This document shows, in pieces, positions 25,289 through 32,795 of a stretch of 64,000 nt of DNA (the stretch's first letter is position 1; every line of letters begins with the position of its first letter). The DNA lies in NCBI RefSeq assembly GCF_024159265.1, contig NZ_JAMYWY010000001.1, positions 2,914,001 through 2,978,000 on the forward strand. The letters run 5' to 3'. The translations under genes were made by a program, and so were the position numbers. Origin of the DNA: Paenibacillus sp. 1781tsa1 (GTDB lineage: Bacteria; Bacillota; Bacilli; Paenibacillales; Paenibacillaceae). The notes beneath the pieces were generated by a model, which saw nothing but the letters and a program-made list of their open reading frames with translations, was not told the origin of the DNA and did not search any database.

Positions 25289-26005
25289 ATGGGTCGTAAG
25301 TGGAATAATATCAAGGAAAAGAAAGCTTCAAAAGATGCAAACACGAGCCGGGTCTACGCTAAATTCGGCGTTGAGATCTATGTAGCTGCCAAGAAGGGCG
25401 AACCGGACCCGGAAGCGAACCGTGCACTGAAAGTCGTGCTGGAACGTGCCAAAACGTATAATGTACCCAAAGCCATTATTGATCGTGCGATGGAAAAAGC
25501 AAAAGGCAGCGGGGATGAGAACTATGAAGAGTTGCGTTATGAAGGCTTCGGACCGAATGGTGCGATGGTCATCGTGGATGCACTTACCAACAACGTAAAT
25601 CGTACAGCGCCGGAAGTACGCTCTGCGTTTAACAAAAACGCTGGAAACATGGGTGTCAGTGGTTCTGTTGCTTACATGTTTGATCCTACAGCGGTAATCG
25701 GTGTAGAGGGCAAGAATTCCGAGGAAGTACTTGAAATTCTGCTTGAAGCAGACGTAGATGTACGTGATATCGTGGATGAAGACGAAGCGGTGATTGTATA
25801 TGCAGAACCGGATCAATTCCACGCTGTACAGGAAGCATTCAAAGCAGCCGGTATCACGGAGTTCACCGTAGCCGAGCTGACGATGCTTGCACAGAACCAT
25901 ATTGAACTTCCAGAGGATGCACAAGCTCAGTTCGAGAAACTGATTGATGCTCTTGAAGACCTTGAAGATGTTCAGCAGGTCTACCATAACGTAGAGTTCG
26001 TGTAA
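25289..26005 (+). CDS. yeeN: YebC/PmpR family protein, YeeN type
   Basis: 238 residues from the ATG at 25289 ([21 protein letters not shown]); an ATG at 25265 would add eight residues not typical of the family. The whole chain is the three-domain YebC fold. It has the short start and the [23 protein letters not shown] segment of YeeN rather than the MAGHSKW start of YebC. YebC-family proteins bind DNA as regulators, and recent work also links them to translation of proline-rich stretches. The last 70 codons come from the repeat described at 25793-26035: the mobile island replaced the original 3' end with its own synonymous copy, leaving a full-length product. Confidence 0.92.
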   Translation: MGRKWNNIKEKKASKDANTSRVYAKFGVEIYVAAKKGEPDPEANRALKVVLERAKTYNVPKAIIDRAMEKAKGSGDENYEELRYEGFGPNGAMVIVDALTNNVNRTAPEVRSAFNKNAGNMGVSGSVAYMFDPTAVIGVEGKNSEEVLEILLEADVDVRDIVDEDEAVIVYAEPDQFHAVQEAFKAAGITEFTVAELTMLAQNHIELPEDAQAQFEKLIDALEDLEDVQQVYHNVEFV

Positions 26006-26035
26006 GCGAACGAGACGATACGTGGTTTGATTGCA
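25793..26035 (+). repeat. Left direct repeat (attL region) in yeeN 3' end
   Basis: The last ~210 coding bases of yeeN and ~30 nt beyond its stop recur at 31231-31475, offset 5438 bp. In the coding part I count six single-base differences, all synonymous (for example ATT/ATC, GCT/GCG, GTC/GTG); the stop is TAA here and TAG in the other copy. Beyond the stop the match fades after GATTGCAT. The crossover core must lie inside this repeat. Confidence 0.9.
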
Positions 26036-26173
26036 TCATTGTAGCCTTGTCAGGGTAGGACAAATATTAAGAATTCATCATTTTTATAGCTCAGCGAGGG
26101 TATACCTGTTAGCGCTTGGTGATTTTTATGATGATATACGTTTTCCTATCTAAAACGTTAAGGGCATTGTGTC

Positions 26174-26222
26174 AAAACTCACTTTTTGTATGGAAATATC
26201 CATATAAGGAGTGAGTTTTTTT
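26174..26222 (+). promoter_or_regulatory. Hairpin covering the integrase ribosome site
   Basis: AAAACTCACT (26174-26183) pairs perfectly with AGTGAGTTTT (26210-26219), and inside it TATGGA / TCCATA forms a second stem. The right arm contains part of the AAGGAGTGAG ribosome site of the integrase remnant and is followed by T residues. It could act as a terminator for yeeN or block integrase translation. The upstream 26006-26173 stretch has one more inverted pair (ACGTTTT/AAAACGT, 26138-26158). Confidence 0.55.
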
Positions 26223-26610
26223 ATGTTATTTGAAGATGTTTACAAAGAGTTTCTTTTTGATTAGGAGATCAAGGACTATAGTATCCCCACTATAAAAGGA
26301 TATAGAAATAACAATAGGGTATTTCTGAATTATTTATGTAATGAATTTTCAGTTGTTGAAATAGAAGAAATCAACACCTCTCACATCAAAGCATATCTTA
26401 TGAACTTGGAATTGAAAGGACTATCTGAGACCTACATTAATGGAATACAAAAAAATATCCGTTCATTTTTAAAATTCATTGTGGAGGAAGGGTATATCGC
26501 TGAAAAGAGAAATCCAGTGCTAGGTTTGAAATGGATGAGAGAACCTAAAGTTCTTATAAAAACTTTCGACGATGATGAAGTGAAATGACTAATCAATGCA
26601 TTCAGATAAA
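26223..26610 (+). pseudogene. Tyrosine recombinase (phage integrase) remnant
   Basis: From ATG 26223 (AAGGAG upstream) the frame reads the N-terminal SAM-like arm of a tyrosine recombinase: ...TIKGYRNNNRVFLNYL, INTSHIKAYLMNLELKGLSETYI, NIRSFLKFIVEEGYIAEKRNP. It then reaches the linker to the catalytic domain, KTFDDDEVK. A TAG (26262-26264) interrupts after FLFD, and a TGA (26586-26588) falls where most relatives have an Arg or Lys before LI-x-AF. After FR a TAA follows and the catalytic domain (R..H-x-x-R..Y) is absent. So it is nonfunctional, but it marks the integrase end of the island next to the att site. Confidence 0.8.
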
Positions 26611-26660
26611 TGAAAATATAAACAAACAAATGAAAAAAAAGAGGATGGACTGAAGAATGA

Positions 26661-26876
26661 ATTGAATCAACAGTAAACGAACCTCACGAAATTAGTGAGG
26701 CTGAAAACAAGGCGAATGGTAAAGAAGCAGCAGCATATTTTAACGAAGATGGAAGTTATGTTACTGTTGAGGATGAATCAGGTTTAATTATTCAAGTAAG
26801 TAACAGAAACGATCCAGATTGGGAACCGCATAGTATAATAAAAATCCTTACTCACCAAGAAAGGAGAAAAAAATGA
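26661..26876 (+). pseudogene. C-terminal fragment of a polymorphic (LXG/colicin E5-like) toxin
   Basis: An open stretch of ~71 codons without a start: ESTVNEPHEISEAENKANG, KEAAAYFNEDGSYVTVEDES, GLIIQVSNRNDPDWEPHSII. The pattern G-x-Y-V-x-x-x-D-x-x-G-x-I-x-Q-V-S-(N/D)-x-x-D-P-x-W closes many C-terminal RNase toxin domains of Bacillus and Paenibacillus LXG proteins. Assignment rests on this pattern only. The N-terminal delivery part is missing; a TGA precedes the frame. Its stop overlaps the next start (ATGA), the usual coupling of toxin and immunity genes. Confidence 0.55.
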
Positions 26877-27364
26877 GTCTTTCAAAGAATAACATTATAG
26901 ACAAAGCAACAATACGTGGTGGTCTGTATTTATATAGCTTTTCGGATGCGATTGATCTAATTACTTACTGTAATGATAATAACTTGAGCATCTTAGGAAT
27001 CGATGCTTTTATAATCTCCAAGGATAAAACACAACCAGTAAGTGAGCATAGTGTTGACTATTCTGCTTCTCAGCAAAAAGGGAATTGGGACAGGGCTATT
27101 ACATTTATCCAGAGTAAATCGAGTTTGAATCATATGTATGAAGTTATTTACTCATAGGAAAGAGATACATCTATTGAAGAACGAACATACTCCGTTCTGG
27201 ACTTGATGGCATATAAAGCTATGGTCCAATTCGTTACTAAATATTCAGAGAAGAATCCTTCTGCTAACTTTGAACAGTTTTTAGAGTTTGTGAAAATTTC
27301 CGAATCAGGTACTCCAATTAACTTTAACTCTTGGAAAGAGTGGAAGAACAATCTCGTTAGATAA
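26873..27364 (+). pseudogene. Immunity-like protein with in-frame TAG
   Basis: ATG 26873 overlaps the toxin fragment stop by 4 nt and has AAAGGAG upstream. The first 94 codons (LYLYSFSDAIDLITYCNDNN, LSILGIDAFIISKDKTQPVS) resemble Imm40-type immunity proteins. A TAG at 27155-27157 ends that part, but the same frame continues 68 codons (SVLDLMAYKAMVQFVTKYSE ... FNSWKEWKNNLVR) to a TAA at 27362-27364. The downstream part is protein-like, so the true gene was ~163 codons. One substitution seems to have cut it. Confidence 0.6.
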
Positions 27365-27385
27365 TCTTTTAATTTACTTTATGTA

Positions 27386-27422
27386 AAAAAACACTATTAG
27401 CATTGAGCTATTAGTGTTTTTT
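27386..27422. terminator. Bidirectional terminator inside island
   Basis: AAAACACTATTAGC / GCTATTAGTGTTTT with one mismatch and a 5-nt loop, flanked by A6 on the left and T6 on the right, so it can end both the immunity-like gene and the minus-strand small gene. Confidence 0.85.
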
Positions 27423-27477
27423 ACTAATATGAACGAAGTAGGAAGTAAGCTTTATACTCAACTACATACAGATCACT

Positions 27478-27681
27478 TCAATTAATTGTTTCATTATTTT
27501 TATCATTGGATGAGTTAAGCTTTTCATACTGTTCCTGAGTGTGTTTAGTGAGGGCTTCTTCTCTAATTTGATCGAATGTTTTATCTCTTTTTTGTTCCTT
27601 TATTTTCTTAGTATCAGGTTTTAACAGCCCGGCAATATCCATTAAAGTGCTTTTCTTGGGCCTCTTTTCATTATCATTCAC
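27478..27681 (-). CDS. Small charged protein of unknown function (67 aa)
   Basis: 67 residues from a GTG start behind GAAAGGTGG. Sequence MNDNEKRPKKSTLMDIAGLL then KPDTKKIKEQKRDKTFDQIR, predicted to be mostly helical and highly charged. The N-terminal 'LMDIAGLLKPD' is the only hydrophobic patch. I recognise no family. It lies ~80 nt downstream of the EVE-like gene on the same strand and may be co-transcribed with it; size and charge would fit an antitoxin or adaptor, but nothing proves that. Confidence 0.5.
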   Translation of the reverse strand: MNDNEKRPKKSTLMDIAGLLKPDTKKIKEQKRDKTFDQIREEALTKHTQEQYEKLNSSNDKNNETIN

Positions 27682-27762
27682 AGGCGATCGAAACCACCTT
27701 TCTAATTTTCATAAGAGACGACATAAAAGAATACGAAGAGGTTATAAGTCTTATTTAACATG

Positions 27763-28191
27763 CTAAATATGGTGTTTTGTGATTTCTTGCCAAACTTTTA
27801 ATCCAAGAGAATAAGCAATAAGTATCATGGTCTGATTCCACTGAATCTTATATTGCTTATTCTGATCTCCACTTGTAGCCATTGTAAGTATATTCGTGAA
27901 TTTTTCCGCTGTTAAAGGTTTATTCATTTTCTCAAATCGATCTAGATGCATATAATGTTCTTCATTCTCTTCCCCATTGTAATCATCAATTTCTACAATA
28001 CCTGTAGCTATCCCTCTTGCAATTATTCCAACACCATTACTATAGAGATAAACAATGTCATTTGCTTCAATTGTGTCGATATAATGCTTCCAATGACTAT
28101 AGTAAGCAGCGCACTTCATGTTATTAAGCATATCATTTTCAGCATTAGGATTGTGTGATTTATTTGTATTTATTATGTAAACCTTCGGCAT
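27763..28191 (-). CDS. EVE/PUA-like domain protein
   Basis: 142 residues from the ATG at 28191 (AGGAG 8 nt upstream; an in-frame GTG lies at 28200). MPKVYIINTNKSHNPNAEND, then a compact beta domain with YSHWKHYIDTIEANDIVYLY and GVGIIARGIATGIVEI. This matches the EVE/PUA-like fold, in which a pocket reads modified bases in DNA or RNA. Such proteins are common in defence islands and near modification-dependent nucleases. No nuclease domain is fused here. Divergent from the HEPN/RT pair across a 377-nt gap. Confidence 0.6.
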   Translation of the reverse strand: MPKVYIINTNKSHNPNAENDMLNNMKCAAYYSHWKHYIDTIEANDIVYLYSNGVGIIARGIATGIVEIDDYNGEENEEHYMHLDRFEKMNKPLTAEKFTNILTMATSGDQNKQYKIQWNQTMILIAYSLGLKVWQEITKHHI

Positions 28192-28568
28192 TTTTTTCAC
28201 TCCTAATATATAGTATCTACATTATATATAGTTTTATCCATAAACAGTAGAATTCTTTTCCAGAAAAATTCTAAGAATTCAAGTATTAATTTAACATTAA
28301 ACTAATGCTCAGCAAAAGAACTGTTTTTTCTATCAAGAAGATATTATATGGTACTGTAGTCTTATATACTACGTGAAATAAAATCAAACAAAAGTAGTAA
28401 TTATATGGTATATTTTTACTAGGTTCATATCCCCTGTTAAAGATTGTATATAGTTATATGTTAGATTAAGAGAAAAATATACTACGCTAGACTTTTGGGT
28501 GAAAGCGCAACTTGAAATTATTATATTCTAATGTGATTAAAAATGTTTTAAATAAAGGAGTGTAGTTT
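28192..28568. other. AT-rich divergent intergenic region, possible ncRNA
   Basis: 377 nt without an ORF between the EVE-like gene and the HEPN-like gene. It contains a stem around TAGAATTC-TTTTCCAG-AAAAATTCTA (28248-28271) and a more GC-rich patch near 28491-28512 (CGCTAGACTTTTGGGTGAAA) that could be structured. Several retrons and DRT systems keep their template or accessory RNA beside the reverse transcriptase, so an ncRNA here is possible but unproven. Confidence 0.35.
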
Positions 28569-29300
28569 TTGAGTCTAACATTAAATAGTTCTTTTGAAGA
28601 CTTATCGCAGGCTCTAAGAGTTTTCAGCGAAAATTACTGGCATGACTATCCTAAATTAATTTTAATCGATAGATGAGAGGCTGTTGGTAATTTTGAGATT
28701 GGGTTTAATGCAGTGGTTAATGCAATTCATAATTTTTATGATGCCATGCAAAAAGAAGGCATTAATATAGATTGGTATTCTATACCTGAGTTATGTATTA
28801 TGCTGGCTATAAGAAACGCTAGACATCATAATCAGTCTAATAGAATACGTAGCATTTACAATTATCATTTGCAAAATCTTGTTGAACCTACTATAAAAGC
28901 AGATTACCTTCTAGTAGACTTTCCAGGAAAATTAGTTGATGGGAAGAGAGGAGGTTTTTTTAAATTTCATATATCTTGGGACGATATAGAAAATTTCATT
29001 AGCCTTCCAAGAGACCAATCACGACTAAGGAGTGGAAGTCGTGAGATGATTAGGAATTATCTAAACGCGGATAATTTTGAAATGAAATCTGAAGATATAC
29101 CTAAGGAAAGAATATTTATTAATGTGGTTCCTTTAATAATAAATGCTGGGATTTATCTGTCTCCATTTATCGATAATCTTATCTTTCCTAAGTCAACAGA
29201 ATCAAAAGTATTTTATAGGATTTTCAAAGAAGGTAATGGTGCTCTTACTGTGGAGCATGAATTAATTCCTGCATATTTCTCATTTCCACCTTACGAATAA
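28569..29300 (+). pseudogene. HEPN-like protein upstream of reverse transcriptase, in-frame TGA
   Basis: The true start is probably the TTG at 28569, 7 nt after AAAGGAGTG. The frame reads LSLTLNSSFEDLSQALRVFS, ...YPKLILIDR, then TGA (28674-28676), then EAVGNFEIGFNAVVNAIHNF and on for 208 codons. Without the TGA (one base from TGG) the product would be ~243 residues. The helix PELCIMLAIRNARHHNQ carries R-N-x-x-x-H, the R-x(4)-H motif of HEPN ribonucleases (Arg82/His87 in full numbering). The rest (SWDDIENFISLPRDQ, NVVPLIINAGIYLSPFID) is unique. It lies 40 nt before the reverse transcriptase, so they form one operon. Translation might restart at the GTG/ATG codons near 28713. Confidence 0.6.
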
Positions 29301-29340
29301 ATGCGGTTACTTTATTACTTAATGTAAAAGGGGAGGCAAT

Positions 29341-31179
29341 ATGAGTAATTTTGATAATGTTTACGATTTTATATTAAAAGATTTTCAAAAAACACTTTTT
29401 CCACTTCGATCCATTCTGGTTCTCTCTAAGTTTAAATTGGAATTTATTTTGGATTATATTAATGATGAAATTTTCTCTCAATCTTGGCTAAAAAATAATC
29501 TAAATGAAACTGAGTATACAAAGATATCTGAGATTCTTGATAAGAAGCAGATAAAAAGAGTAAATGACATAGCGCAATCTTATTTTTTAATTCAACCTTG
29601 GGTGTATGCTTTGAAAGATAAAAAACACTATAGACAAACTTTTCAATTAGATCCAATTGCTTATATATTTATATATGACTTCGTTTACAGGAATAGGGAT
29701 AGTTTTCAAAAGCAAGAGTATTCAGATCGGGAATGCTTCGGTTATACTTTTGATGGTGATACGTACCATTCTCAAAGTGAAGAGTATAAAGAATTTATAA
29801 CGAAACTACATTCCTTGAAAACAAAGTTTGAGTACATGGGTAAAATTGATATTTCTAATTTCTTCAATAACATATATCATCATGATGTCGTAAGTTACAT
29901 AGCTAGGGTGGTTAACCAACAGGAAGCAGAGAAGATTGGTAAGTTTTTAAGAGAAATCAATGAGGGGAGAAGCACGAGTTGTATGCCACAAGGTTTATTT
30001 CCTATGAAGGTCATTGGCAGTAATTTTCTTAGTTTTATTGAAGCCTCTAGGGAACTTAAAAGTGAAAACATCATACGTTTTATGGATGATATCTATTTCT
30101 TTTCAGACAGTGAAGAAACCATAAAGAGAGATATATTTAGTGTCCAAAAAATATTAGGTGAGAAAGGTCTGAGTCTAAACGAGGAGAAGACAAGTGTTAT
30201 TGTAGGAGAAGACGAATCAGATAATGATATTGAAACTGTTAAGACATCATTGTTAGCCAAAAGAAGATTGGCTATCAATTCATATACTGGTGAGTTTGAC
30301 GACAATGAAATCGATCAATTAACATCAGAAGAAGCTGAATTTTTACATGGTTTACTTCACAAAAAAAACATCGAAGATGAGGATATTGAACTTATCTTAT
30401 CCCTACTAATGACAACGGAGGCAGAAACATTAGAACTTACAAGACTGGTTTTAAATAGTTCCCCTCAACTAACAAAGAATTTATATTATAATTTAAAAAG
30501 AAATTACATGAGGATCACCGATTCAATTATAAGCGAATTTGAAACTTTTATTGAGGAATCCTTTATACCAGAATATCAATTGTTTTGGATAACAAAAATT
30601 ATTATTGATTTTACTGAGCTGAATGAGTCAATAGCTAATTTGTTGGTAACTATTTACAGGCATCCAGCCGTTACAAACATTGTTAAATGTTTGATATTAG
30701 AAATTCCTGAAAATAATTTTGGATTTCTTGAGATGAAGAAAAATGTTGCTCGTGGTCACGCTCCAGAATTAATAATTAGCGCAATGGTGGGCCTACTTAG
30801 TCATGAAAAATCAAATAGAAATCAAATATATAAGTATGTTGGTAAGTCCAATTCAATGCTACGGACAATCACTGTCGCTTTGTCAGCATTAGAAGTAAAC
30901 GCACATGAAAAAATATTAGAGGATTTGGATGAAAGAAATATAAATAAACATAACTACATCAGAGATGAATTTTCTGAAAGCGAAGTCACTTCAGGTGAAC
31001 ATCTAACTACTCTGGGACCTGTTAGTGAGGATTTGAACATCATAATTAATGATATTCTCAATCCATTTGAGGTTGACATGGTTCCAATCAATATTAACGA
31101 TGAAACTTCTACAATTAACGACCCATTTAAGGATGATTCAAAACCTATCGATCTAAATGACGATGATCTTCCATTTTAA
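29341..31179 (+). CDS. Abi/DRT-like reverse transcriptase with helical C-terminal region
   Basis: 612 residues, GGGGAGG 6 nt before the ATG. Reverse transcriptase motifs: A in KIDISNFFNNI (Asp170), STSCMPQGLFP (MPQG 215-218), the catalytic IIRFMDDIYFF (FMDD 247-250) and GLSLNEEKTSV (276-286). The fingers/palm fill ~80-290. Residues ~330-520 are all-helical and repeat-like (LELTRLVLNSSPQLTKNLYY, LFWITKIIIDFTELNESIAN), as in AbiA-type enzymes where HEAT-like helices replace the usual thumb. The tail (~550-612) is acidic. There is no maturase or endonuclease domain and no group II intron, so it belongs with the phage-defence (Abi/UG/DRT) class. Exact subgroup not determinable here. Partner: the HEPN-like gene just upstream. 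Confidence 0.82.
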   Translation: MSNFDNVYDFILKDFQKTLFPLRSILVLSKFKLEFILDYINDEIFSQSWLKNNLNETEYTKISEILDKKQIKRVNDIAQSYFLIQPWVYALKDKKHYRQTFQLDPIAYIFIYDFVYRNRDSFQKQEYSDRECFGYTFDGDTYHSQSEEYKEFITKLHSLKTKFEYMGKIDISNFFNNIYHHDVVSYIARVVNQQEAEKIGKFLREINEGRSTSCMPQGLFPMKVIGSNFLSFIEASRELKSENIIRFMDDIYFFSDSEETIKRDIFSVQKILGEKGLSLNEEKTSVIVGEDESDNDIETVKTSLLAKRRLAINSYTGEFDDNEIDQLTSEEAEFLHGLLHKKNIEDEDIELILSLLMTTEAETLELTRLVLNSSPQLTKNLYYNLKRNYMRITDSIISEFETFIEESFIPEYQLFWITKIIIDFTELNESIANLLVTIYRHPAVTNIVKCLILEIPENNFGFLEMKKNVARGHAPELIISAMVGLLSHEKSNRNQIYKYVGKSNSMLRTITVALSALEVNAHEKILEDLDERNINKHNYIRDEFSESEVTSGEHLTTLGPVSEDLNIIINDILNPFEVDMVPININDETSTINDPFKDDSKPIDLNDDDLPF

Positions 31180-31230
31180 ATAGTTGTTACAGTTATTAAG
31201 TATTTTGAGTCAAATAAAAACAAACTATAA

Positions 31231-31475
31231 ATCGTATATGCAGAACCGGATCAATTCCACGCTGTACAGGAAGCATTCAAAGCAGCCGGTATTACGGAGT
31301 TCACCGTAGCCGAGCTGACGATGCTTGCACAGAACCATATTGAACTTCCAGAGGATGCACAAGCTCAGTTCGAGAAACTGATCGATGCGCTTGAAGACCT
31401 TGAAGATGTTCAGCAGGTGTACCATAACGTAGAGTTCGTTTAGGCGTACTAGGCGATACGTAGTGTATGATTGCA
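31231..31475 (+). pseudogene. Displaced original 3' end of yeeN (attR region)
   Basis: Starts at [16 protein letters not shown] with no start codon and runs to a TAG at 31441-31443; ~97% identical to 25793-26005. It is followed by the terminator that probably once served yeeN. This copy looks like the native gene end pushed downstream by integration, while the copy fused to yeeN now came with the element. Confidence 0.88.
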
Positions 31476-31476
31476 T

Positions 31477-31526
31477 AAAAAGAGTGTCTGACCAATCTGC
31501 GGGATTGGACGGACACTCTTTTTAGT
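31477..31526. terminator. Bidirectional terminator (original yeeN end / YdcZ-like gene)
   Basis: AAAAAGAGTGTC / GACACTCTTTTT with an inner CCAATC/GGATTGG stem. It ends 5 nt before the stop of the minus-strand YdcZ-like gene. Confidence 0.9.
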
Positions 31527-31530
31527 TATT

Positions 31531-32037
31531 TTAAGAGTTGGATTGCAGTGAGCCAGGCGACTTGTCGGATGCATCCGACGGGTTTGATTTTTCCGAGTTC
31601 CCCCCACCGAACTTGAATAACACAATTCCGCCCACAATAACAAGTACACCGAGCAGTTGATTCCACGAAAAAGGAATTTGCTCCAGACCGAGCCATCCCA
31701 TGGAGTCAAACAATAGAGCAAAGCTCAGTTGGGATGTTAGCACGATCGAGATGGCATATGTGGGACCAAGCAATTTCATACCTTGCACGAGACAGAAGAC
31801 TACACCAACGCCGATGGCTCCACTGAGCCAGTACCAGGGTTGCATATGCTGGAAGCTGAATGTATTTTTTCCTTCCACTAGCAGAGAGATCAGGAATGAA
31901 GCAATGAATCCGGTGAAAAGCACCAGCGTTGTTGTGGACCATGAACCGGTGCGTTCATTGACTTTGCTATTAAAAATCGTTTGCAGACTGACAAGTGCAC
32001 CTGCCAGTAGTGCAAGCGAAATCCCTGTAATTAACAT
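31531..32037 (-). CDS. YdcZ family (DUF606) small membrane transporter, second copy
   Basis: 168 residues with five hydrophobic segments (ISLALLAGALVSLQTIF, VLFTGFIASFLISLLV, WYWLSGAIGVGVVFCLV, YAISIVLTSQLSFALLF, LLGVLVIVGGIVLFKF) and a polar Ser/Asn-rich tail. The DUF606/YdcZ fold is a half-length member of the drug/metabolite transporter superfamily; pairs of such proteins probably form dimers. A second YdcZ-type gene sits two genes upstream (32796-33221), so a heterodimer is likely. 14 nt downstream of the Crp/Fnr-type gene, same operon. Substrate unknown. Confidence 0.88.
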   Translation of the reverse strand: MLITGISLALLAGALVSLQTIFNSKVNERTGSWSTTTLVLFTGFIASFLISLLVEGKNTFSFQHMQPWYWLSGAIGVGVVFCLVQGMKLLGPTYAISIVLTSQLSFALLFDSMGWLGLEQIPFSWNQLLGVLVIVGGIVLFKFGGGNSEKSNPSDASDKSPGSLQSNS

Positions 32038-32051
32038 GGTTGTCGAACTCC

Positions 32052-32762
32052 TTATTCATAAATATTGTGACCTGCTATTTCACGTAGACCTGCCCGATCT
32101 TTGATCATAATCAGTCCTTGATGTCGTTCGATTAATCCGTCTGCACAGAGTTTCTGGATGACCCGGTTCAGGTGTCGGTAACTGGTGCCGATCAGATTCG
32201 CGATGTCAGTCAGATTGAACGCGTCCAGCTCTTCATGAACGACGTTGCCCGCTTCTTCTGTTGAGATGGAGAGCAGGTAGCTGACTAGACGAACCTCAAC
32301 GGGATACATCAGGTTGAAATTGGAAAAGTTTGAGTCAATGTAGAATTTGTGTGAGATGATTTTGAGCAAAAATTTAAGTAAAGGTGCATAATCGCTGGCA
32401 AGCTCAGCGAGCCATTGATAATGAATGCGAAGCATCACTACAGGTGACACGGCCTGAACCGTATTAACAATATCGCTTTCACGGACATACTCTATGTCAC
32501 CGACAACTTCAAGCGGTGTTTTGAAACAAAGCACCAGCGTTTTGTCCTGTGCGGAGGTGGTGAAAATCTTGATTTTACCTTCGACTAGCACGTACAAATA
32601 TTCGGAAGTTTCCCCTTCACGACAGATCAGTTCACACTTCTCAAAGTGGCATAACGTCATATGTGTACGCAGGGGATCGTGAAATACAGTTTCGAGTTCA
32701 TATTGCTTCAGATATTGTATTAATTGTTGCTCGTTATGGATTTCTTGCACGCTGTTGTTCAC
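32052..32762 (-). CDS. Crp/Fnr family regulator (YeiL-like)
   Basis: Up to 236 residues from a GTG at 32762; the GTG at 32750, 9 nt after GGGGGTGA, is also plausible. An N-terminal cyclic-nucleotide-type beta roll (EKCELICREGETSEYLYVLVEGKIKIF), a dimer helix, and a C-terminal winged helix (DAFNLTDIANLIGTSYRHLNRVIQKLCADGLI). YeiL-type regulators lack the cAMP-contact set; some sense oxygen or starvation. Cys residues are present (CHFEKCELICRE) that could bind a metal or cluster, but this is speculation. Sandwiched between two YdcZ transporter genes, so it likely controls its own operon. Confidence 0.9.
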   Translation of the reverse strand: MNNSVQEIHNEQQLIQYLKQYELETVFHDPLRTHMTLCHFEKCELICREGETSEYLYVLVEGKIKIFTTSAQDKTLVLCFKTPLEVVGDIEYVRESDIVNTVQAVSPVVMLRIHYQWLAELASDYAPLLKFLLKIISHKFYIDSNFSNFNLMYPVEVRLVSYLLSISTEEAGNVVHEELDAFNLTDIANLIGTSYRHLNRVIQKLCADGLIERHQGLIMIKDRAGLREIAGHNIYE

Positions 32763-32795
32763 CCCCGACGATATGTTTCAATCCTTCTTCAAAAA

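Larger units (their letters stand above)
25793..31475. mobile_element. Integrated genomic island in yeeN with defence-like cargo
   Basis: About 5.4 kb of AT-rich DNA bounded by direct repeats of the yeeN 3' end. The order is typical of a tyrosine-recombinase island: att site, integrase remnant, then cargo. The cargo is a truncated toxin and its immunity-like partner, a 67-residue unknown gene, an EVE/PUA-like gene, a HEPN-like gene and a reverse transcriptase. No intact integrase, excisionase, relaxase or structural phage gene is visible, so it appears stranded. Several cargo genes carry single in-frame stops. Left-to-right gene direction is mostly plus, with the two small genes at 27.5-28.2 kb on minus. 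Confidence 0.85.

Noticed and set aside
26400..26588. 62-residue protein as a separate small gene
   Set aside because: It continues an upstream integrase frame with a better ribosome site and has no start signal of its own.
28674..28676. TGA in the HEPN-like gene as selenocysteine
   Set aside because: No SECIS-like hairpin immediately downstream, no redox family resemblance, and a single change from TGG explains it.
29341..31179. Group II intron maturase or diversity-generating retroelement RT
   Set aside because: No intron domain V structure, no maturase or HNH domain, no variable-repeat pair nearby; catalytic FMDD and the helical C-terminus fit the Abi/DRT class better.
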